Positions 36,156 through 44,702 of a stretch of DNA of 64,000 nucleotides are shown piece after piece. Numbering within the stretch: the stretch's first letter is position 1; every line of letters begins with the position of its first letter. The stretch covers positions 114,700 through 178,699 of the forward strand of contig JBLHKW010000001.1 in NCBI GenBank assembly GCA_047618565.1, read 5' to 3'. This stretch comes from JBLHKW01 sp047618565. Its GTDB lineage: Bacteria; Planctomycetota; UBA1135; GCA-002686595. The translations under genes and the position numbers were made by a program. The notes under the pieces were generated by a model. The model searched no databases and was not told the origin of the DNA. It was given only the letters and a program-made list of their open reading frames with translations.

Positions 36156-36582
36156 TGGGGTAATCCTGAGAATCGCGGGGGAAGGGGACCCCTGTAGATC
36201 CTCGCGGCTTGCCGAAGAGTGGCAGCAAAGTGTGGTTTTTGAAAAGTGGCGTCCGCATCGAGGGCCGGCGGTGCCGCGCGATCGGGACCCGGTCTGGTTT
36301 TCTCGAATAGCTGCCACCGTTCCGCTTCCGGGCGGACTGGCTTCCGGTCGGACTGACGAGCGCGTGCTAACTCCTACTCCACGCCCCATCCCTGCGGAAT
36401 CGCGCCGCCGGGCCGCCTTCGGCAACGGAATCCGCTGTGCCGCGTGGAGCTGATGGTCCTGTCCGCAGGCCCCGGACCCGGCGACCCCCTGGGCCGAGCT
36501 CGGCCTCCAGGTGCGCCGATGATTCGGACCCGGTTGTACTTGTCGTGCCTCATGGAGGATGATCGACGGCCGCTCCGCGACC
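36156..36582. other. Divergent intergenic region without a gene
   Basis: This stretch separates the propeller gene from the transporter. Open frames exist on both strands but their composition (Arg/Ser/Pro-rich, no motifs) marks them as shadows. It must hold both promoters; none is recognisable. Confidence 0.4.
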
Positions 36583-37443
36583 ATGAACCTCCTACCGATC
36601 CTCTACAGCCTGGCATCCGCTCTCGCGTGGGGCGCCGGGGACTTCAGCGGCGGCGTCGCGAGCAAGCGAGGCGACACCTATCTCGTCGTCCTGATCTCCC
36701 AGGCGCTCGGCGGTCTGTTGCTGGCCGGGCTGGCGCTTCTGTATTCCGAGAGCCTGCTTCGAAACGTGGACCTGGTGTACGGTGCCGTCGCAGGCATCGC
36801 TGGAATGGTGGGGCTCCTGGCGCTCTACACCGGACTGGCTTCGGGCCGGATGAGCGTGATCGCCCCCCTGGCAGCCATCGTCTCGGTCACCCCGCCCGTT
36901 GTCGTCGCCGCCTTGACGGACGGAGTTCCGGGAGCCATGACGATCGTGGGCTTCGGGTTTGTGCTGATCGCGGTCTGGTTGCTCTCCGCCGGTGGCGGAG
37001 CAACGGGCCGGATCCAGGGTAGCGAGCTGAGGTGCGCGCTCATCGCGGGTGTCGCATTCAGCGTCTATTTCGTCTTCATCGACCGCGTCAGTACCGGAGC
37101 CATCTTCGTTCCGCTCGTCGCCGCGCGGGTAGCCTCGGTCTCCTTGCTGGCCTTGTATCTGCGCCTGCGTCCGGGCTCGCTGGCCAGGTTGCAGCAGGGC
37201 GACCGGGCGCGAGGCTCCCTGCTCGCCATCATCGCGTTGGCGGGCCTGTTCGATGCAGCGGGAAACGCCTTCTTCGCCCTCGCTGTCCAGGCTGGCCGGC
37301 TGGACGTGGCCGTCATTCTCGCCTCCCTGTACCCGGCCGGGACGGTCTTCCTGGCATGGATTTTCCTGAAGGAGCCAGTGACGCGCCTGCAATGGCTAGG
37401 CGTGCTCTCGGCGCTGATCGCGCTCGCGCTCATCGCGATATAG
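36583..37443 (+). CDS. EamA/DMT-superfamily transporter
   Basis: The 286-residue protein starting MNLLPILYSLASALAWGAGDF has ten hydrophobic helices arranged as two EamA repeats (first ~1-135, second ~150-286). The second repeat starts GVAFSVYFVFIDRVS and closes VILASLYPAGTVFLAWIFLKEPVTRLQWLGVLSALIALALIAI, the family's usual ending. Such proteins export metabolites or amino acids across the inner membrane; substrate unknown. An ATG at 36559 would add eight residues and lies right against a GGAGG, so the start is not certain. A family B repeat begins 16 bases after the stop. Confidence 0.85.
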   Translation: MNLLPILYSLASALAWGAGDFSGGVASKRGDTYLVVLISQALGGLLLAGLALLYSESLLRNVDLVYGAVAGIAGMVGLLALYTGLASGRMSVIAPLAAIVSVTPPVVVAALTDGVPGAMTIVGFGFVLIAVWLLSAGGGATGRIQGSELRCALIAGVAFSVYFVFIDRVSTGAIFVPLVAARVASVSLLALYLRLRPGSLARLQQGDRARGSLLAIIALAGLFDAAGNAFFALAVQAGRLDVAVILASLYPAGTVFLAWIFLKEPVTRLQWLGVLSALIALALIAI

Positions 37444-37458
37444 GCGAATGTACCGAGC

Positions 37459-37620
37459 TAGCAGCCCGTGGCGAAACTCACGACGCGCTCAAATCCGCCA
37501 GGCTCCGCCCTGGCGGCGTTGCGCTTTCTCCGAGTATCCACGAATACGCGTCGTCAGCGCGCCTTGCCAGATCGAATCCTGACGCTTCGAGCCCGCCGTG
37601 ACTTTCACCACGGGCTGCTA
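37459..37620. repeat. Palindromic repeat family B, copy 1
   Basis: The 162-bp element has ends TAGCAGCCCGTGGCGAAACT and CGTGACTTTCACCACGGGC followed by TGCTA. It contains an internal perfect hairpin CCGCCAGG/CCTGGCGG (37495-37502 and 37509-37516). It is about 95% identical by eye to 41380-41542, in the same orientation. Its outer bases TAGCAGnCCGT also resemble those of family A. Confidence 0.88.
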
Positions 37621-37797
37621 GTGCAGGCTCCTGGTGGCGACGGAGCTACCGGCGCCTGGCCATCCGGGTGGGTCGCTCTGCCAGAAATGAGCCCTCCTGG
37701 TAGAATTGACGTCGCCGGGCCTCTTCAGATTGACTCTGACCAGGCGTGCTCGGGACCGCGGCCCCAGGCATCGATCGGGATCGGACAGCAACTCAAC

Positions 37798-40700
37798 ATG
37801 CGGCACCTCAGTTTCACGGTCTTCTCGATCGGCTTCTTACTCCTTCTTGGCGCCGAGGCTCTCGCAGCCGCGCTGCACGAGGAGGCGCCCACCCTGCCGA
37901 CGTTTTTCGCGACGGTGGAAGACCAGGGTACCTACACCGTCCCGACGGGGATGTCTTTTGCGGATGACGGCAGCTACTTCGTCATCGGCAAGAGGGGGCG
38001 GGTCTATTTTCACGACGGGACCGATCCGCAGGCTCAGCTCTTCCTCGACCTGCGCGACGAGACCAATCCCGACGGAGATCGCGGGCTGCTCGGCGTCGAG
38101 GTGCATCCGGGCTTCTCACCCGATGGGGGACCGACGTCGTGGGTGTACTTCCTGTACACGGTCTCGCCGATCTTCGGGGAGAACACGGACTACAACGAGA
38201 ACGACATGTACGCCTTCTCGCGCCTCACGCGCTACAAGGCGCACATGCCCGGCGGCGGATCCGGGACGGATGTGCTCGCGGACATGAGTTCGCGCCAGGT
38301 GCTGCTCGGGAATCAGCTCGCGGACGGCACCGTCCCCGATGGAATCGCCAGCCTGTACAGCATCCACGCGCTGGGTTCGCTGCGCTTCGCTTCCGACGGT
38401 TCGTTGATCCTCACCACGGGCGATGGTGCACACCACAACGATCCGGGCGGTTTCGACGCGGCTGGCTTCGACAGTTTCACGCACCCGACCACTGGCCTGC
38501 GTGGACCCATGCCCCTGGATCAGGACTCGGGCGCCTTTCGCGCTCAGGATCCGCGCAGCCTGGCGGGCAAGGTCCTGCGCATCGATCCCGAGACGGGTCT
38601 CGGCTATCCATCCAACCCGTTCTACGACGGCGATCCGGCCAGCAATTCCTCCAAGGTATGGGCGCTCGGCCTGCGCAACCCTTTCCGCGTGACCATCGAG
38701 CCCGGCACGGGTGGCAGTGATCCAGCCGAGGGGCAACCGGGCACCATCTACATCGGTGACGTCGGCTGGGTGAGCTGGGAGGAGGTCAATGTCTCCCGTG
38801 GTGGCGAGAACTTCGGCTGGCCGTGTTTCGAGGGCCCCGATCCCAATGCGATCTACCAGGCCTACACGTCGTCCGGCCCGCCCTTCGACTACCCGGACTG
38901 CAACAGCGCAAGTCCGGGCATCCCGACCGCGCCGTTGCTGGCCTACAGTCGAGATGATGGATCGCTGCTCACCCCGTCGGGCATGCACTTCGATGTGGAC
39001 GGAGCTCCCCAGGCCGGATTCACCGGAAGCTGCGCCCTGGGTGGCGCGCACTACGAGGGCAACGGCAGTTATCCGCCGGAGTACGACGGCCGGTTGTTCT
39101 TCTGTGACTTCTCCGAGGGCTGGGTCAAGACCCTGGAGAGCGACCCGCAGGGCAACGTCATCGCGATGCGCGACTTCGGTGAGGACTTTGCGCGCCTGGT
39201 CGACGTGCGCCTGAACCCGGTGAACGGGGATCTCTACTTCCTCTTGATGGAGAGGGACTTCAACGGGCACGTGCATCGACTGTACTACGATTCCAACCTG
39301 GCGCCGATCGTGGAGCTGAGCGCGACGCCCACCCATGGCGATGCGCCGCTCGCGGTTCAGTTCGACGGCAGCGGGTCGATCGATGGCGATGGCGGTCCGA
39401 TCGACTTTCTCTGGGACTTCGGCGACGGCTCCCCGTCCTCGAGCGCGGCCAGCGTGCAGCACACCTACCAGCTGGATGGGGCCTACGTGGCGCGATTGAC
39501 CGTCACCGACGCGGACGGAGCCGCGGCGATCGGCGAGGTGACCATCCTGGTCGGAAACACGCCGCCGGTAGCGACCCTGGTGGAACCGTCCAACGGGCTG
39601 CTGTTCGTGGCTGGCGACATTGTGCAGCTGGTCGGCACGGGGCAGGATGCCGAGGGACCGATCGCCGAGTACGAATGGTCGGTAGACCTGCACCACAACT
39701 CGCACGCACATCCCGACAGCTTCACGTCGCCCCTCGAGCAGGACGTCCTGGTGACCGAGGACCACAGCCCGCTCGGGGATTCCTATTACTACGAGGTGCA
39801 CTTCACCGTGCGCGACGCGGACCTGATCGAGGATACCCGTACGGTGTTTTTGCTGCCCCTCGATCGCGTGCGCGATGTCACGGGCACGTTGCGCCCGATC
39901 AGCCACCTGGACAGTGCCAGTCCCCCGAACCCCACCGCGGCGGGCAACCACGACATCGAGGTGATCCGGGACGGCGTGTTTCCGGGGCTCGCGTCCTCGG
40001 ATATTCTGAGCCAGTACGACACGCGCCACGTGAGTCCGCCGCCCGGCGATCACTGGGTCGGCTTCGAGTACGAGCAGCCCCCGAGTACGGAGACGCGTTT
40101 CATCTCGATCAGCTTCCAGGAGGGCGTGCACCTGCCGGGCGGCGGGTGGTTCGAGAGCTTCACGGTCGAGGTGCGCGAGGCGGGGCAATGGCAGGCGGTG
40201 TCGAATCTCGAGTCGCGCCCGCCCTATCCCTTCGCCCTGGCGCAGCAGAGTGGCTTCGACGGCACGAACTTCGACAGGTACGAGCTGCATTTCGACCCGA
40301 TCTACGGGGATGCCATCAGGCTGCGCGGCGTCCCCGGCGGCGATCTGGAGTTCATCAGCGTGGCGGAGTTGCGGCCCAAGCTGGTGTCGATCGTCCCGCC
40401 CGCCGAGCCCTTGCTCGATGTGAGCGCCGATGGTGAGATCATCGCGCGTCTGTTCGAGCTCGACCCGCCCACGCCCGAGGGCCGCGGCAACCTGGATCCC
40501 GAGACGATCCGTAACGGCACCTACCCACCCGAGTCCTCGCTCAGTGACTTCGGCCAGTTCGACACGTTTCACTTTGGCGAGCAGGGCGACGACGACTGGA
40601 TCGGCTACCGTTTCGACGCGCTACAGGCATTCACGCGCCTGGTGTTCCAGGAGGGACAACATTCCCCCCAGGGCGGACGCTTCGACACGTTGAACGTCGA

Positions 40701-41382
40701 GGTGCAGGTCACTGACGGCGCGGCATGGATCCCCGTGACCAGCCTGACGGTCTCCCCGGTCTACCCTGGCAACCCGTCTCTGTCCGCTTCCTACGAGACC
40801 TTCACCTTGGATTTCGATCCAGTGATCGCGCGTAGCATTCGAATCCAGGGCGATCCCACGGGATCCGTCGGTTACATCGGTGTGGGGGAGCTGCGTGTCT
40901 TCGTGGACGCCGCGGATGATCTCGCGTTCGAGACCTACTGCTTCTGCGTCTCGGGCCCATGCGGCAACTCCGATTCCTCCGCCGGCTGCGCCAACTCGAG
41001 CGGCAGCGGAGCGCACCTCGACGTCCTGACCGGTAGCAATGACGTGGCCGCTGACGATCTGGTCATTGCCATCAGCAACATGCCGCCGAGTACCTTCGGT
41101 CTGATCTTCAAGGGCCGCACGCAGATTGCACCCTTCTTCAAGGACGGACTGCGGTGCGTCGGACAGGTCGCCGGTCGTTTTCCGATCCGCCAGGCCGACA
41201 GCTCCGGCACCCTGCTGGAGGGCCCCGGGATGGTCGATCACTTCGCCTCACACCCATCGCAGTCGTTCCACATCACCCCCGGGACGACCTGGAAGTTCCA
41301 GGGTTGGTACCGCAACAACGCAGGGCCATGTGGAACCGGGTCGAACCTCACCAACGGCCTGAGCATCACCTTCGCGCCCTAA
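37798..41382 (+). CDS. Large secreted sugar-dehydrogenase-like propeller with PKD and tandem discoidin-like modules
   Basis: From ATG 37798 the protein has 1194 residues with a signal peptide (FSIGFLLLLGAEALAAA). Residues ~25-495 are a glucose/sorbosone dehydrogenase-like propeller (DRGLLGVEVHPGFSPDG, LRFASDGSLILTTGDGAHHN, SKVWALGLRNPFRV, IGDVGWVSWEEVNV). A PKD domain follows at ~500-585 (VQFDGSGSIDGDGG, LWDFGDGSP) and a second Ig-like domain to ~690. Two homologous ~170-residue modules come next (EVIRDGVFPG with VGFEYEQPPSTETRFISISFQEG; ETIRNGTYPP with IGYRFDALQAFTRLVFQEG), of F5/8-type layout. The C-terminal ~140 residues are the Cys-rich module shared with 34797-36155. It is probably a surface glycan-acting or glycan-binding protein. 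The TAA stop lies in the next repeat. Confidence 0.85.
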   Translation: MRHLSFTVFSIGFLLLLGAEALAAALHEEAPTLPTFFATVEDQGTYTVPTGMSFADDGSYFVIGKRGRVYFHDGTDPQAQLFLDLRDETNPDGDRGLLGVEVHPGFSPDGGPTSWVYFLYTVSPIFGENTDYNENDMYAFSRLTRYKAHMPGGGSGTDVLADMSSRQVLLGNQLADGTVPDGIASLYSIHALGSLRFASDGSLILTTGDGAHHNDPGGFDAAGFDSFTHPTTGLRGPMPLDQDSGAFRAQDPRSLAGKVLRIDPETGLGYPSNPFYDGDPASNSSKVWALGLRNPFRVTIEPGTGGSDPAEGQPGTIYIGDVGWVSWEEVNVSRGGENFGWPCFEGPDPNAIYQAYTSSGPPFDYPDCNSASPGIPTAPLLAYSRDDGSLLTPSGMHFDVDGAPQAGFTGSCALGGAHYEGNGSYPPEYDGRLFFCDFSEGWVKTLESDPQGNVIAMRDFGEDFARLVDVRLNPVNGDLYFLLMERDFNGHVHRLYYDSNLAPIVELSATPTHGDAPLAVQFDGSGSIDGDGGPIDFLWDFGDGSPSSSAASVQHTYQLDGAYVARLTVTDADGAAAIGEVTILVGNTPPVATLVEPSNGLLFVAGDIVQLVGTGQDAEGPIAEYEWSVDLHHNSHAHPDSFTSPLEQDVLVTEDHSPLGDSYYYEVHFTVRDADLIEDTRTVFLLPLDRVRDVTGTLRPISHLDSASPPNPTAAGNHDIEVIRDGVFPGLASSDILSQYDTRHVSPPPGDHWVGFEYEQPPSTETRFISISFQEGVHLPGGGWFESFTVEVREAGQWQAVSNLESRPPYPFALAQQSGFDGTNFDRYELHFDPIYGDAIRLRGVPGGDLEFISVAELRPKLVSIVPPAEPLLDVSADGEIIARLFELDPPTPEGRGNLDPETIRNGTYPPESSLSDFGQFDTFHFGEQGDDDWIGYRFDALQAFTRLVFQEGQHSPQGGRFDTLNVEVQVTDGAAWIPVTSLTVSPVYPGNPSLSASYETFTLDFDPVIARSIRIQGDPTGSVGYIGVGELRVFVDAADDLAFETYCFCVSGPCGNSDSSAGCANSSGSGAHLDVLTGSNDVAADDLVIAISNMPPSTFGLIFKGRTQIAPFFKDGLRCVGQVAGRFPIRQADSSGTLLEGPGMVDHFASHPSQSFHITPGTTWKFQGWYRNNAGPCGTGSNLTNGLSITFAP

Positions 41383-41542
41383 CCGCGCGTGGTGAAACTC
41401 ACGACCCGCTCAAATCCGCCAGGCTCCGCCCTGGCGGCGTTGCGCTTCCTCCGAGTATCCACGAATACGCGTCGTCAGCGCGCCTTGCCAGCTCGAATCC
41501 TGACGGCTTCGAGCCCGCCGTGACTTTCACCACGGGCTGCTA
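41380..41542. repeat. Palindromic repeat family B, copy 2
   Basis: The 163-bp element matches copy 1 (37459-37620) over its full length, with a degenerate left end (TAACCGCGCGTGG instead of TAGCAGCCCGTGG). The TAA at its left edge is the stop codon of the 1194-residue protein. Its right end reads CACGGGCTGCTAA. Confidence 0.85.
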
Positions 41543-41602
41543 ACGCTCGAAGCTGACGTCGGCACCACCGAGACGGACTCCCTGGACGAGGTGGCGCCAA
41601 TC

Positions 41603-41920
41603 TCAGCGCTGTACGGGAGCCCTGAGGTAGATCCGGCTCTGGACTCCCGAGTTAGCCACCGCGATATCGGTGTACCCGTCCTCGTTCAGGTCGCCGATGG
41701 CCAGGCCGTACGAGGATCCGGGCGGGTCGTCAAGGCGGACCTCGCGATATTCTGCGCCCGCGTACTCGTTGAAGAACACGCCGTTGGCTTGATCGGCATG
41801 GCCGACGACGGCAACGGCGCGTGATTCGTCCTCGCCGGTGCCGAACGGAATGCGCTGCTCGAAGCGCGCCTGGCCGTCGCTGAGGATCACGAAAGTCTGC
41901 GGCGATTGAGCGTCCCTTCG
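41603..41920 (-). pseudogene. FG-GAP/VCBS repeat protein remnant
   Basis: The minus strand carries about 95-105 codons with an FG-GAP blade: ILSDGQARFEQRIPFGTGEDESRAVAVVGHAD, VFFNEYAGAEYREVRLDD, and GLAIGDLNEDGYTDIAVANSGV. The calcium-binding DLNEDGYTDI is typical. There is no signal peptide or convincing start, and FG-GAP proteins are normally several hundred residues, so this is a fragment. It lies next to the family B repeat, which may mark the rearrangement that removed the rest. The 250 bases on its upstream side hold no other gene. Confidence 0.6.
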
Positions 41921-42173
41921 GGCCGGCCAGCGACCGCACTTCTACGTGTTCGTCACGCGCCTGGCGCCTACGGGCAACACCTCGGCCCTTCGAATCGTCG
42001 ACGCGCGCGAGATCGCGCGAGCGCCGACCGAGGCTGTTCGGGGCCCCCGCGTGGGACCGTGGTCGTGTGCTTGCAGCCTGCCGCCGAGGGATCGCGTCGC
42101 CCGGGGCGCAAGCCGGTCGAGGATTGGCACGCAGGCGTGTACAATCCCCCGCTCACCCGAAGCCATCCGAATC

Positions 42174-43397
42174 ATGATCCACAACCTTCTCATTGCAGCC
42201 GCCCTGCTCGCCCCCCAGGTCGCCAAGCACAAGACCGCCGACACCGTCAAGCTCTCTACCGGCAAGGAGTACGTGGGCCGCGTCGTCTACGAGGACGAGA
42301 GCAAGATCCTCATGCGCGTGCGGTCCAAGCCGCACGAGTTCGACGTGGCTGATGTGGCCGCGGTGCAGACCCTCGAGCGTAGCCAGCGTGAGCTCTTCGC
42401 GCGTCTGGACGGCGGGGCTGCGCTCGATGCGAGCGGGTTGCTCGAGCTGGCGGATTTTGCTGCCGAGCGCGGCCTCGTGGGCGAGGCACGCATGCTCTAC
42501 GCCAAGGCGATCTTTGCCGACGCGGAGAGCCCGGAGGCCTTCGAGGCTCTCGATGGCCGCGAGCACAAGCAGAAGGGCTGGCAGGTCAAGATCGGCAAGC
42601 GCTGGAAGACCCTGCCCGAGATCCGCGAGCGGCATGGCAAGTGGAAGGAGCATTTTGAGGTCGAGACCACGCACTTCATCGTGCGTTCCGATATGCCCGC
42701 CGAGCGGGTCGTGGACCTGGCGCTGGATGTCGAGCGCTATTACCTGGCCTTCTACGATGTACTTGGCGCGCGCCTGAATCTGCACGCCTTTGATGCGCTG
42801 CCGACCGTCAATGCCTACGAGGAATCTGGGCGCATGCCCAAACCTCCCACGGCGATCGATGCGTGGTACGCGGAGGTGCGCAACGAGTTCGATATCAGTG
42901 CGGATGGGGGAGTCAACCGGACGCTGATTGCGCGGGAAATGACGCGTCTGATGCTCAGCAACTCGCTGCGCAAGACCTTCGGCAAGGCCGGCAACCTGAC
43001 GCCCTGGGCCGCGCGCGGTATCGCGGACATGTTCGCGTCGGCGGTGCTCGTCGGTCAGCGCCCGATGGCCTTCGACTTCACGCGCGTCTTCGATGAGTAC
43101 TTCCGCGTGCACGCGCAGGCGAAGAAACCGGTCTCGATCAAGAGGCTGCTGACCATGGGCAACGCCGAGTTCTGGGGGCAGGGCGACGGATCCAACGAGG
43201 CTGCCGCGTACACCCTGGTGCACTTCATGATCCACGGCCAGGACGGCAAGTGGTCCGACGGCTTCCGCGACTTCCTGGAGAGCTCATACAACGGCAAGGG
43301 GTCAGCCACCCACTTCGAGAAGGCCCTCGGGCTTCGCAACCTGAAAGAACTCGAAGAGAGCTGGAACGCGTACGTGAAGGCCGCCGCCGGCGTGTGA
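42174..43397 (+). CDS. DUF1570-like exported protein, peptidase-MA-like fold without HExxH
   Basis: ATG 42174 gives 407 residues beginning with a short hydrophobic signal (MIHNLLIAAALLAPQ); the open frame upstream to 41946 is not protein-like. The N-terminal part (LSTGKEYVGRVVYEDESKILMRVRSKPHEFD) resembles a small beta-barrel domain found in planctomycete proteins. A TPR-like helical pair follows (LADFAAERGLVGEARMLYAKAIF). Residues ~155-400 (HFEVETTHFIVRSDMPAERVVDLALDVERYYLAFYDVLG) resemble DUF1570 proteins, which have a gluzincin-like fold. The expected HExxH helix reads IAREMTRLML, so peptidase activity is unlikely. The function is unknown. Confidence 0.7.
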   Translation: MIHNLLIAAALLAPQVAKHKTADTVKLSTGKEYVGRVVYEDESKILMRVRSKPHEFDVADVAAVQTLERSQRELFARLDGGAALDASGLLELADFAAERGLVGEARMLYAKAIFADAESPEAFEALDGREHKQKGWQVKIGKRWKTLPEIRERHGKWKEHFEVETTHFIVRSDMPAERVVDLALDVERYYLAFYDVLGARLNLHAFDALPTVNAYEESGRMPKPPTAIDAWYAEVRNEFDISADGGVNRTLIAREMTRLMLSNSLRKTFGKAGNLTPWAARGIADMFASAVLVGQRPMAFDFTRVFDEYFRVHAQAKKPVSIKRLLTMGNAEFWGQGDGSNEAAAYTLVHFMIHGQDGKWSDGFRDFLESSYNGKGSATHFEKALGLRNLKELEESWNAYVKAAAGV

Positions 43398-43481
43398 CCC
43401 GATAGCTGGCTGTCCAAAAATGCGTCCGCTGGATTGGCAGTAGCGCCCGGAGCACTCGATGATCCGTCTGCCTGGATCGGC

Positions 43482-44609
43482 TCAGTCGATCACCTGCTCC
43501 AGTATGGCGAAGTTGCCCGGGTTCCAGGCGTAGGCCAGGACGTAGAGTCGTTCGCGCCCGTCCGGCTGGCGCACGCTGCGGAAGGCCGCGTTGTGGATAT
43601 GGGTGAAGCCCTCGAGACCCAGGTCGCGACCGATGTTCAGTTCGGCGACCAGGTTGCCCTGCTCCAGGATGTAGATCGGTGCCGGGGTTGCGCCGCCCGG
43701 GCCTTTCAGGCATCCGACCAGTGCCAGGTCGCCGTGGTAGTCGACGTCACAGGGCATGCAGCCTTCCGGCAAGTCGATGCCGCCGATGTAGCGCCCCGCG
43801 CGCGAGTAGGACTCGAGTCGCGCGTTGGCACGGTCGGCGATGGTGAACGTATCGCTTCCTGGAAAGCGTGTGATGCCGTGCGCTGTTCCGAACTTGCCGT
43901 GCTCGCGCCCGCTCCCGCCGAATCGCAGGGCCTGCCACACTCCGACGAGTGGGTCTTGCTCGGAGCCCTGCAGTGGCAGCGTGGCAAAGCAGACGTTGTC
44001 CGCATAACCGTTGGTCGCGAACAGTTGCCCATCCACGTACTCGAGATCGCAAACCCTGAAGGGCGCACCATCCTCTCCATAAGGATTCGGGAAGGTGCGC
44101 AGGAGCTCGCCGTCGAGCGTAGCCAGGAACGCGCGCTGGGCCTCATCAGAGGGCAGCGCCAGATAGGGCTCGCCCGCTTCCCGGAACAGGCACGTGTTGT
44201 GCAGGTTCACGCCGCGGATGGCCTTGTCGCCTCCGACCACGGCGATCGATGAGAGGTCCGGTGCCAGCCTGAGGATGCCCACGCCCTTGAGCGAGAAGTA
44301 GGTCGAGCCATCGCCACCTGCCGCTTCATGGTCCTGGGCGAAGCCACCGTGGGCGTTTACCAGGTGCTCGGCCATGGCGGTCGGGAACTCGACCGGCAGG
44401 TGACGGAAGACGTACGCGCCGCTGCCCGTGGTTCCGCCGCTTGTTGCCGCGAAGCGGGCCGGGGTCGCGCCGGACGCGTGACCTGCAGGCTGGTGTCGGG
44501 CGCCGTTGACGTTGGGGACGTGGGATCCATGGGATCCGTGAACGTGAGCGGCATGGACCGGGAGTGCGAAGAGGATCGAGGCGGTCGCGATGAGCGGTAT
44601 GAATCTCAT
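43482..44609 (-). CDS. Exported beta-propeller protein with His-rich N-terminus
   Basis: The start at 44609 is set by a clear signal peptide (MRFIPLIATASILFALPVHA); the frame stays open to 46787 upstream but that part is antisense to the PSD1 gene. The 375-residue product has a His/Gly-rich mature N-terminus (AHVHGSHGSHVPNVNGARHQ), which could bind metal. NHL-like blades follow (VCDLEYVDGQLFATNGYADNVCFATL, AHGITRFPGSDTFTIADRANARLESY, GCMPCDVDYHGDLALVGC, IYILEQGNLVAELN). The blade GITR...IADRANAR resembles the peptidylglycine amidating lyase-type propellers, but no catalytic assignment is possible. It is probably periplasmic. The gene is divergent from the PSD1 gene. Confidence 0.78.
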   Translation of the reverse strand: MRFIPLIATASILFALPVHAAHVHGSHGSHVPNVNGARHQPAGHASGATPARFAATSGGTTGSGAYVFRHLPVEFPTAMAEHLVNAHGGFAQDHEAAGGDGSTYFSLKGVGILRLAPDLSSIAVVGGDKAIRGVNLHNTCLFREAGEPYLALPSDEAQRAFLATLDGELLRTFPNPYGEDGAPFRVCDLEYVDGQLFATNGYADNVCFATLPLQGSEQDPLVGVWQALRFGGSGREHGKFGTAHGITRFPGSDTFTIADRANARLESYSRAGRYIGGIDLPEGCMPCDVDYHGDLALVGCLKGPGGATPAPIYILEQGNLVAELNIGRDLGLEGFTHIHNAAFRSVRQPDGRERLYVLAYAWNPGNFAILEQVID

Positions 44610-44702
44610 GGGTGGAAACTCCTTGGGTGCGTAACAGCATACCAGGGCCGGAACCCGGGCTGCTCCCTTGCTACGATCGGGCTCGCGGGCGATGCTGATA
44701 GG

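Noticed and set aside
38116..40572. 818-codon open frame on the minus strand
   Set aside because: It is exactly antisense to the 1194-residue secreted protein, which has clear domains. The minus frame is His/Arg/Val-rich without motifs, a usual shadow in GC-rich DNA.
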